Source: Pseudomonas guariconensis
GTDB taxonomy: Bacteria > Pseudomonadota > Gammaproteobacteria > Pseudomonadales > Pseudomonadaceae
NCBI RefSeq assembly: GCF_024127895.1
Contig: NZ_JAMYBK010000031.1
Location: 1-49,784 of the forward strand
Length of the DNA: 49,784 nucleotides
Reading direction: 5' to 3'
A program made the translations under genes and the position numbers. Below, piece after piece: positions 33,459 to 39,934 of the stretch (positions are counted from its first letter, which is position 1; every line of letters starts with the position of its first letter). The notes under the pieces were generated by a model. It searched no databases and was not told the origin of the DNA. It saw only the letters and a program-made list of their open reading frames with translations.

Positions 33459-33538
33459 TGTTAGGCTAGCGCAACAGGTCTTGGGATCCTTGCCTATGCT
33501 GCCTACGATGAAGGGGCAACCAGACGAGGATCGACGCC

Positions 33539-33880
33539 ATGTTCTACGTGCAACGCGACGCCGCGGGTCAGCTGCTGCGGGTAGAGGCTGCCCCGTATGC
33601 CGGGTACACGGAAATCCTCCCGGCTGACGATGCCCGGGTCCAGGCGTGGTTCGCCGACGACGTGGTGGAAAACAGCCTCCGGCAGCTCAAGCAGAGCGAC
33701 CTGGACATGATCCGCGTGCTCGAGGACCTCATCGAGGTACTGACCACCAAGGGGGTGATCAGCATCACCGACCTGCCCGCCGATGCCCAGGCCAAGCTGC
33801 TCAGCCGCTCCTCGGCGCGCAAGGCGCTGGGTGGGCTGAACAATCTGATCGAGGAAGATGAGGGAGGCGGCTTGATCTGA
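33539..33880 (+). CDS. Small conserved protein of the 'tryptophan synthase beta-like' family
   Basis: A 113-residue soluble protein. Such proteins are often named 'tryptophan synthase subunit beta' in Pseudomonas, but no pyridoxal-phosphate-binding fold is present and the real TrpB is about 400 residues. Visible features are an N-terminal beta-rich segment (MFYVQRDAAGQLLRVEAAPYAGYTEILPADD), an acidic helix ('LKQSDLDMIRVLEDLIEVLTTKG') and a C-terminal 'LSRSSARKALGGLNNLIEEDEGGGLI'. Function unknown. It has a GAGGA ribosome binding site and is convergent with lapD, divergent from bcsE. Confidence 0.85.
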   Translation: MFYVQRDAAGQLLRVEAAPYAGYTEILPADDARVQAWFADDVVENSLRQLKQSDLDMIRVLEDLIEVLTTKGVISITDLPADAQAKLLSRSSARKALGGLNNLIEEDEGGGLI

Positions 33881-33946
33881 CGACTGGAGGAGCGGGCTTG
33901 TCCGTACAATGCTGGCTGCGCTGCCAGGCAGAGGGCCTTCCCCCGG

Positions 33947-35893
33947 TCAGCGCCAAGGCGCAGGTTCGCCGACCCACTGCCCCTGGATACCTTGCACCCC
34001 CATCTCCCGCAGCACCTGCACCTCCCCTTCGCTTTCGACCCGCTCGGCGATCAGCGGCAGGTCGATGCTGTGCGCCGCCCGCTGGATCGCCTCGATGAAC
34101 AGGCGCTTGTGCTGCTCCCGGTCGATGTTGCGGATGTAGCTGCCGTCGATCTTCAGGTAGGCAAGCCCCAGGTGGGCGAGGTTGCCGATCATGCTGAAGC
34201 GGCCACCGAAGCGCTGCAATGCAAGGCCGAAGCCCAGGCTGCGCAGGCGTCGGGTCAGGTGTTCGAGGAAGTCCTGCTCCGGCAATTGCTCTTCGCCAAT
34301 CTCGAAGGTCAGCCGAGGCCCCAGCGCGGCGTTCTGGCCCAGCAGCTCATAGACCCGCCGCAGCGCCTTGTCGTCGGCCAGGGTCGCGGCCGACAGGTTC
34401 AACGCCAAGGCTTGGTCATGACCCTGGAGGTGCCCGAGCACCTTTTCCAGCACCAGCAGGTCCAGGCGTGGCATCCAGCCGAAGCGCTCCAGCCAGGGCA
34501 GGAAGCGGCCGGCGGCCAACGTCTCGTCGTGCTCGATGTGCAGCCGCGAGACGACCTTGTAGTGCAGCACCCGCCCAGGCGCCTGGCTGTCCACCACGGG
34601 TTGGAAGAACAGCTCGAACTGCCCTTTGGCCAAGGCCTGGTCGAGCCGCGTGTGCCAGGCATGATGACTGTCGGCGGCCTGGACCGCGATGCCCTGCTCG
34701 AGGCAGACCCAGCCTGGCTCCGGCTGGCTTTCGGCACGCGCCAGGGCCTCGTCGGCCAGCGTGAGCAGGGCATGCGGCGCATCGCCGGGGCTATAGGGCG
34801 CAAGGCCGATGCAGGCGACCGGGTCGACGTCGCTGGCGCCAGTCGTGTGCAGGCTCTGCAGGCTGGCCTCCAGGGCCTGGGCCAGTTGCACGGCTTCATC
34901 GTGGACCATGCCCGGCGCCAGCACGGCGAACTCGCCACCTCGGCTGCGGGTGATCAGGTCGTTGGTCTGTGGGTAGCTCGCGCAGGTGCTCAGCAGTTGT
35001 TCACCCACCGCCTGCAGCAACTGGTCGGTGCGCGGGCCGCCCAGGCGGGCATTGAGGCCGGTAAGGTCCTGGACACGCAGCAACAGCAGGTAACCGGCGC
35101 GCGCCTCCTCCGGGTGGCTGACCCGGGCATTGAGTTGCATCTCGAAATAGCGCCGGTTGGCGAGCCCCGTGAGGCTGTCCTGGTAGGACTCGGCGTGCAG
35201 CTTCTCGCTGCGCTCGGCCTGTTCGGTGAACAGCGCCTTGAGCTTCTCGACCATCTGGTTCATCGCCAGCACCACCCGGCGCAGCTCCGGCGTGCGCGGC
35301 AGCTGCTGCGCACTGAGGAACTCGCGGCGGGCGATGGCCTGGGCTTGGGCGACCATGTAGTCCAGCGGCCGCAATTGGCGACGCAGCAACAGGGCACCGA
35401 GGGCTGCGCTGAGCGCACCGCACAGCAGCAGCCAGCCGAGGCTGCCCAGCGCACCCTGCCAGAGCTTGGCCAGGGCGAACATCGGGTGGCTGATCACCTC
35501 GACCCGCGCCGCCTGCTGCCAGCCACGGCTGACGATGGCATCGCCAGCGGCCGCCTCCAGCCCGATCAAGCGGACGAACCAGGCCGGCACGCCATCACGG
35601 TCAGGCTCGGCATGGCGCTCCACCAGCACGGCGTTGGAGCCCAGGTCGATGACCCTGATGCTCGCGTAGTAGCCACTGTCGAAAATGGAACTGACCATCA
35701 GCTCGACCATCGCCGGGTCATCGATATTCGGCGTCAGCGACAAGGCCAGCGCGGTCGCCGCGTCCTGGGCATGGGAGCGCAACTGGTTGACGTATTGACT
35801 GCGCGAGCTTTCCAGGCTGACCACGAAGCTGCCGCTGAAGGCGACCACCAGGAACAGGCAAATGGCAAGCAGCAATTGTTTGAACAATGACAT
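33947..35893 (-). CDS. lapD: c-di-GMP receptor LapD (degenerate GGDEF-EAL)
   Basis: A 648-residue inner-membrane receptor. Membrane helix 1 (4-25), a periplasmic output domain with the LapG-contact Trp125 (SRGWQQ), helix 2 (about 150-171), a HAMP-like linker, a degenerate GGDEF domain (RGGEF, 318-322) and a degenerate EAL domain (KVV, 446-448) match LapD. Loss of the catalytic motifs means it binds rather than makes or breaks c-di-GMP. When c-di-GMP is bound it holds the protease LapG and so keeps the adhesin on the cell surface. It lies 10 bases after lapG, and AGGAG precedes the ATG. Confidence 0.95.
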   Translation of the reverse strand: MSLFKQLLLAICLFLVVAFSGSFVVSLESSRSQYVNQLRSHAQDAATALALSLTPNIDDPAMVELMVSSIFDSGYYASIRVIDLGSNAVLVERHAEPDRDGVPAWFVRLIGLEAAAGDAIVSRGWQQAARVEVISHPMFALAKLWQGALGSLGWLLLCGALSAALGALLLRRQLRPLDYMVAQAQAIARREFLSAQQLPRTPELRRVVLAMNQMVEKLKALFTEQAERSEKLHAESYQDSLTGLANRRYFEMQLNARVSHPEEARAGYLLLLRVQDLTGLNARLGGPRTDQLLQAVGEQLLSTCASYPQTNDLITRSRGGEFAVLAPGMVHDEAVQLAQALEASLQSLHTTGASDVDPVACIGLAPYSPGDAPHALLTLADEALARAESQPEPGWVCLEQGIAVQAADSHHAWHTRLDQALAKGQFELFFQPVVDSQAPGRVLHYKVVSRLHIEHDETLAAGRFLPWLERFGWMPRLDLLVLEKVLGHLQGHDQALALNLSAATLADDKALRRVYELLGQNAALGPRLTFEIGEEQLPEQDFLEHLTRRLRSLGFGLALQRFGGRFSMIGNLAHLGLAYLKIDGSYIRNIDREQHKRLFIEAIQRAAHSIDLPLIAERVESEGEVQVLREMGVQGIQGQWVGEPAPWR

Positions 35894-35903
35894 CTGTGCT
35901 CCT

Positions 35904-36596
35904 TCAGTAGACCGGTTCGGCCGGGAACCCTTCGGCCTGCATTTTCTTCAGCACATCCTGCCAGCGGGACAGGCGCTTGGTGTCGCCGACCTTCCGGTTG
36001 CCGGAGGCACCGGTCAGCCACAGGCCCTCGCCGTTGAAGGCATACACCGGCAACAGGTCGGTACGCTCGCTGGCCGGCCGGATGGCGTCGATCAGGCTGT
36101 CGAGGACCAGCGGCTGGGCCTGTGGGCTTGAATAATAGGTCAGGACCATGTGCGCCCGGTTCTGCTGCAGCGCCTTGACGTAGGTGATGCGCAGCTTGTC
36201 GCGGGGGATGCCCATGCGCCGCAGGCTGAAATACTTGGCGATGGCGTAGTCCTCGCAATCGCCGGCCCCCTTGAGCAACGCCTGGATGGGCGTGGCCCAG
36301 TAGTCCACTTCACGCCACAGGTCGATGTCTTCGACGTAGCGCAGCTGCTGATTGAAGAAGCGGTTGACCGCCTGCAGGCGCGCCATCTCGCTGCCCTGCC
36401 CGTGGGTGGACAACAGCGCCTGCCAGGCATCGATGCGTGCCTGGCCAGGGCCAAGGGGGCCATAGAGCCCCTGCGCACGCCGGCTGATCTGGGAAAAGTC
36501 CCATTCCGCACGCAGGCCGCCCAGCAGCAGGCCACCCAGCAACAGGGCCAGGCCGAGACGCCGTGCGGCCAGTGTGAGCATCCGGGGTATCGCCAC
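35904..36596 (-). CDS. lapG: Periplasmic cysteine protease LapG
   Basis: A 230-residue bacterial transglutaminase-like cysteine protease. The catalytic triad is visible as C114 (GAGDCEDYAIAKYFSLRRMGI), H149 (NRAHMVLTYY) and D166 (PLVLDSLID). An N-terminal signal-anchor (LTLAARRLGLALLLGGLLLGG) exports it. LapG cleaves the N-terminus of LapA-type adhesins when c-di-GMP falls. The GTG start at 36596 is chosen for its AGGT ribosome binding site; ATG at 36581 is the alternative. The adhesin gene lapA and its secretion genes lapB/lapC are not in this window. Confidence 0.93.
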   Translation of the reverse strand: MAIPRMLTLAARRLGLALLLGGLLLGGLRAEWDFSQISRRAQGLYGPLGPGQARIDAWQALLSTHGQGSEMARLQAVNRFFNQQLRYVEDIDLWREVDYWATPIQALLKGAGDCEDYAIAKYFSLRRMGIPRDKLRITYVKALQQNRAHMVLTYYSSPQAQPLVLDSLIDAIRPASERTDLLPVYAFNGEGLWLTGASGNRKVGDTKRLSRWQDVLKKMQAEGFPAEPVY

Positions 36597-36833
36597 TGCG
36601 AAGACCTGCTCAGACCAATCGAAAGCAGCGATGGTGCTGCCTGGGGGACGAAAAGACAATGGCACCGTACAATCACTGCTCGACGAACGAGGTGGGATGA
36701 ATTTCCCAACCATCGAAGGGAATGTACGGCTTCCTTTGACCAACGACTTCCTTCACGATAGCTGCACGTTCCTGGCACGTGGCGTGCTTGTCATCGTGAC
36801 AGTTTGACACCCCTCTCGCGAATAACTAGTTTA

Positions 36834-36845
36834 ATTGGATCCAAT
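36834..36845. promoter_or_regulatory. VanO-like palindrome ATTGGATCCAAT upstream of the GntR gene
   Basis: A perfect 12-bp palindrome, identical to the operator bound by the GntR/FCD regulator VanR, lies 27 bases before the GTG start of a GntR/FCD regulator. Autoregulation by the adjacent protein is the simplest reading. Confidence 0.6.
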
Positions 36846-36872
36846 CTTGGACATCATCGAGGCAGACCCCGC

Positions 36873-37565
36873 GTGGCCGAGAAAACCAGACTCCTGAGTA
36901 CTGTGCTGGGCAGCGAACAGGTACCACCGCATCTGGCGCGTAGCGTGATCGAGGAACGCTTGCGCAGCGCCATTCTCGACGGCCGTCTGCCGCCAGGCAC
37001 CGCCCTGCGCCAGCAGGAGATCGCCACGCTGTTCGGCGTCAGCCGCATGCCGGTGCGTGAGGCGCTGCGTCAACTGGAGGCGCAATCGCTGCTGCAGGTG
37101 GTCATGCACAAGGGAGCGGTGGTCGCGCCGCTGATCGGCGAGGATGCGGTCGACACCTATGCGCTGCGCGTGCTCCTGGAGTCCGAGGCCCTGCGTCAGT
37201 CGATCCCGCTGCTCGATGCCAGCGACATCGCCCTCGCCCGCGGCTATATCCATCAGCTGGAACATGAGACCCGTCATGCCGAGATCGGGCGTCTCAATCG
37301 CCTGTTCCACATGGCGCTCTACAGCAAGGCGAAGAACCAGAAGCTGCTGCGCATGATCGAGGTGGAACTCAACGAGGAGGAACGCTTCCTGCGCTTCCAC
37401 CTGTCCTCGATGGGGCTGGGTAAGCTGACCCAGGACGACCATATCGCCCTGGCGGATGCGGCCAGCGACAAACTGGTGGACGAAGCCATCAGGGTCCTGG
37501 AGCGCCACCTGAACAATGCGGCGCGCACCATCAGGAACTACCTCGACAAGCAGCCGGCCAACTGA
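36873..37565 (+). CDS. GntR family transcriptional regulator (FCD type)
   Basis: A 230-residue regulator. The winged HTH 'RLRSAILDGRLPPGTALRQQEIATLFGVSRMPVREALRQLEAQSLL' is the FadR/GntR signature. An all-helical FCD ligand-binding domain follows ('YALRVLLESEALRQSI', 'NRLFHMALYSKAKNQKLLRMIE', 'HIALADAASDKLVDEAIRVLERHL'), with His residues that usually bind a metal. The GTG start at 36873 has GAGG 10 bases upstream; a start at 36804 would put the promoter palindrome inside the coding region. The ligand is unknown. It neighbours both lapG (divergent) and the pvf operon (same strand). Confidence 0.9.
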   Translation: MAEKTRLLSTVLGSEQVPPHLARSVIEERLRSAILDGRLPPGTALRQQEIATLFGVSRMPVREALRQLEAQSLLQVVMHKGAVVAPLIGEDAVDTYALRVLLESEALRQSIPLLDASDIALARGYIHQLEHETRHAEIGRLNRLFHMALYSKAKNQKLLRMIEVELNEEERFLRFHLSSMGLGKLTQDDHIALADAASDKLVDEAIRVLERHLNNAARTIRNYLDKQPAN

Positions 37566-38221
37566 CGAACGCCCCCGGTGTGGGGCTTGGCACGTTGTCC
37601 TCCTGGGCCGCTTCGCAGCCCCGAATGGTGGCTGCGACCAGCATTGGCGCTTGCCCACTCCTACGACTCCCCCGCCTTTCTGCCATTGACCATGGCACCC
37701 CCAGCCGTTTCGGCACACTCTAGGGCCGGCAACGGTCGCTGATCGCCATCTGGCAGGCCGGATCGTTCGCCTTTCTCCCACCTGCAGAAGGAGTCTGCCA
37801 CCGGGGCACGCGCCGAAAAGCATCAGCCGCCCCCTCGATAGTCGAATACCCCATATCCCAGTTCACCAGTGCTCCCGAGTGAGGCATTCACTCTTTTAAG
37901 TTTTTCCGATCTTATTTATCGGAGGGAGTACACTCGTGCCCAATAAAACTTTCCAGAAGTTTTATCGACACGCTCTTTTCGCCAATAAAGTTGGAAAAAT
38001 AAAAATATCAAAAAAACGATTGCGCACAACTTTAAGTTTGCTCTAACTTTTCAAACGCCAGCAGCCATGCACCCTGAAACCAAGGCGCTCATGCCCTGCA
38101 GGCCTTCTGCATATCGCTCAGCATCGAAACTTCAATCGAGGCATTCGCTCGCCCGAATAAACGTCGACGCTCGACACGCAGGAACAATCCACCCGATGCC
38201 ACCTCGTTATGGACATTTGCC
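37566..38221. other. 656-base region before the pvf operon (REP scrap plus AT-rich leader)
   Basis: No credible gene on either strand. 37603-37621 is a REP-like fragment (GGCCGCTTCGCAGCCCC). From about 37880 to 38060 the sequence turns strongly AT-rich. It contains TCCGAT-CTTATTT-ATCGGA (37905-37923), the perfect palindrome ATAAAACTT-TCCAG-AAGTTTTAT (37943-37965) and two CCAATAAA repeats (about 37940 and 37982). It probably holds the pvf promoter and upstream control sites. A TTGCGC-N18-TAACTT pair near 38020-38049 is a weak sigma-70 candidate. Confidence 0.6.
37943..37965. promoter_or_regulatory. Perfect 9-5-9 palindrome upstream of pvfA
   Basis: ATAAAACTT-TCCAG-AAGTTTTAT. It is symmetric to the last base and embedded in the AT-rich leader, and is a candidate operator for a regulator of the pvf operon. 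The cognate protein is unknown. Confidence 0.5.
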
Positions 38222-38998
38222 ATGAGCACATTGAAGAGCACACTTTCCGACAAGAAAGCCGAACTTTCCAGGCACCCGCTATTTTCCGAAATCGACTCGC
38301 TGGATACCTTGCGCCGTTTCATGGAAACCCATGTATTCGCCGTATGGGACTTCATGTCGCTGACCAAGCGCCTGCAACGGGAGCTGACCTGCGTCAGCCT
38401 GCCCTGGCTGCCGCCGGCCGACCCGGCCGCTGCCAGGCTGATCAACGAGATCGTCCTGGGCGAGGAGTCCGATGACCGTCTGGGCCAAGGCCACTACAGC
38501 CATTTCGAGCTGTACCTGGACGCCATGCGCGAAGTCGGCGCCAGCACCCAGGCCATCGAACGCTTCATCGAGCTGCAGCAACAAGGCGTCGACCCTGCCA
38601 CGGCCTTGCAGCGCGCAGGCGCCAGCGAAGCGGCCCGGCGTTTCGTCAGCGACACCCTGCAGGTCGCCTTGCAGGCGCCTGCCCATCGCGTCGCCGCCGC
38701 CTTCCTGCATGGCCGGGAAAGCGTGATCCCGACGATGTTCCAGCAGATCCTCGACGCCTGGGGCATCGGCAGCGACCAGGCGCCAACCTTCCGCTACTAC
38801 CTGCAACGGCACATCGAGGTCGACGCCGAGGACCACGGCCCGGCGGCCGAGCACTTGCTGGCACGACTGGTCGCGCACGATCCGCAGCGTCAGCAAGAGG
38901 TCTACGAGGCGGCCATCGCCGCCGTGGACAGCCGCATGGCCCTGTGGGACCGGCTGCGTGCCGCCCTGCAGGCGGAAATCGCCGAGGTCGCGCCATGA
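38222..38998 (+). CDS. pvfA: Haem-oxygenase-like diiron protein (DUF3050), PvfA/MgoB
   Basis: A 258-residue protein of the DUF3050 haem-oxygenase-like family. All-helical, it has carboxylate/His pairs placed as in HDO-type diiron enzymes: E35/H37 (METHVFAVWDF), E76/E81 (EIVLGEESDD), H91/H94 (HYSHFELYLDAM) and H197/D201/H205 (RHIEVDAEDHGPAAE). With its three downstream neighbours it matches pvfA/mgoB of the pathogenicity-factor or mangotoxin-regulating operon, which makes diazeniumdiolate (leudiazen/valdiazen-type) and pyrazine N-oxide metabolites. Precise substrate unproved. The stop overlaps the next start by four bases. A weak GGA precedes the ATG. Confidence 0.88.
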   Translation: MSTLKSTLSDKKAELSRHPLFSEIDSLDTLRRFMETHVFAVWDFMSLTKRLQRELTCVSLPWLPPADPAAARLINEIVLGEESDDRLGQGHYSHFELYLDAMREVGASTQAIERFIELQQQGVDPATALQRAGASEAARRFVSDTLQVALQAPAHRVAAAFLHGRESVIPTMFQQILDAWGIGSDQAPTFRYYLQRHIEVDAEDHGPAAEHLLARLVAHDPQRQQEVYEAAIAAVDSRMALWDRLRAALQAEIAEVAP

Positions 38999-39924
38999 AA
39001 GCCCACGAATACCGCTCCTTCGCCGAGGCCTGGGAAGAACGCGCGACCATCCGTACCCGGCCACGCCGGCGGGTGGAAGACGATAAACGGCTCATCTATC
39101 CGCTGAGCCGCCAGCCCCTGGTGCTCGGCGCCACCTTCCAACGCGAATGCCCGCAGTTGCGCGACTTCGTGCTGGTGCAGAGCCTCTACAAGTTCATCAA
39201 CGACGTGGTGATCTTCGAAACCGAGATCGTCGACCGCACGGCCCGGCGCATCGCCAAGGACCGCTTCGCCGTGCCGTTCCCCTTCGCCTGCCGCTACGAC
39301 GCCATGACCGTGGTGGTGGACGAGGACTACCACGCCCTGGTGGCCATGGACTTCTTGCAGCAGACCATCGCCCTGACTGGCATCGAACCGATCGACCTGC
39401 CTCGGGAGATCGAGCTGAGCCGCGCCATCCCCGCGGCGCTGGCGCAGGTGCCAGTGGTGTTGCGCGATGCCATGGAATTGATCTGCGTGGGCATCGCCGA
39501 GAACACCCTGACCGACGATGTCGCCGCCTTCGCCCGCGACGACACGGTCAAGCCTTCGGTCAAGGGGCTGATGGCCGACCATCTGCTCGACGAAGGGCGT
39601 CACTCCAGCTTCTGGGCACGCCTGGCGCGTATCTACTGGCAGGCCGCGCCGCAGGCCGATCGCGAGGCCATCGCGCAGGTCTTGCCGGTGTTTCTCGGCC
39701 AGTACCTGACCAGCGACATCCAGCAGGCCTTCGACTTCAGCCTGATCGATGCGTTGCCGGTGAGCCAGGCGGTACGCCAGGCCCTGCGCGAAGAGGCCCG
39801 GGCGCTGGCCTACCCGATCAACCACCAGCACCCCTTGCTGGGCAACATCCTGCGCTTTTTGCGCAGCAGCTCGATGCTCGAGTCGGCCTGCGTGCAAACC
39901 GCGCTGCGCGACTACCTGCCCTGA
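38995..39924 (+). CDS. pvfB: AurF-type diiron N-oxygenase, PvfB/MgoC
   Basis: A 309-residue diiron oxygenase of the p-aminobenzoate N-oxygenase family. All seven metal ligands known from AurF can be placed with identical or near-identical spacing: E75, E110, H113, E169, H196, E200, H203 (the last three in MADHLLDEGRHSSF). It should oxidise an amine nitrogen of the NRPS-bound or released branched-chain amino-acid intermediate. The start at 38995 forms ATGA with the pvfA stop. It is 10 bases before pvfC, whose GAGGAG ribosome binding site overlaps the pvfB stop region. Confidence 0.92.
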   Translation: MKAHEYRSFAEAWEERATIRTRPRRRVEDDKRLIYPLSRQPLVLGATFQRECPQLRDFVLVQSLYKFINDVVIFETEIVDRTARRIAKDRFAVPFPFACRYDAMTVVVDEDYHALVAMDFLQQTIALTGIEPIDLPREIELSRAIPAALAQVPVVLRDAMELICVGIAENTLTDDVAAFARDDTVKPSVKGLMADHLLDEGRHSSFWARLARIYWQAAPQADREAIAQVLPVFLGQYLTSDIQQAFDFSLIDALPVSQAVRQALREEARALAYPINHQHPLLGNILRFLRSSSMLESACVQTALRDYLP

Positions 39925-39934
39925 GGAGACCGCC

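Noticed and set aside
36665..36729. CCGTAC ... GTACGG inverted repeat in the lapG upstream region
   Set aside because: Arms are only six bases and 53 bases apart, which is easily chance. Not reported as a regulatory site.
38089..38445. 118-residue minus-strand frame across the pvfA start
   Set aside because: It overlaps pvfA in antisense and has no family resemblance or ribosome binding site.
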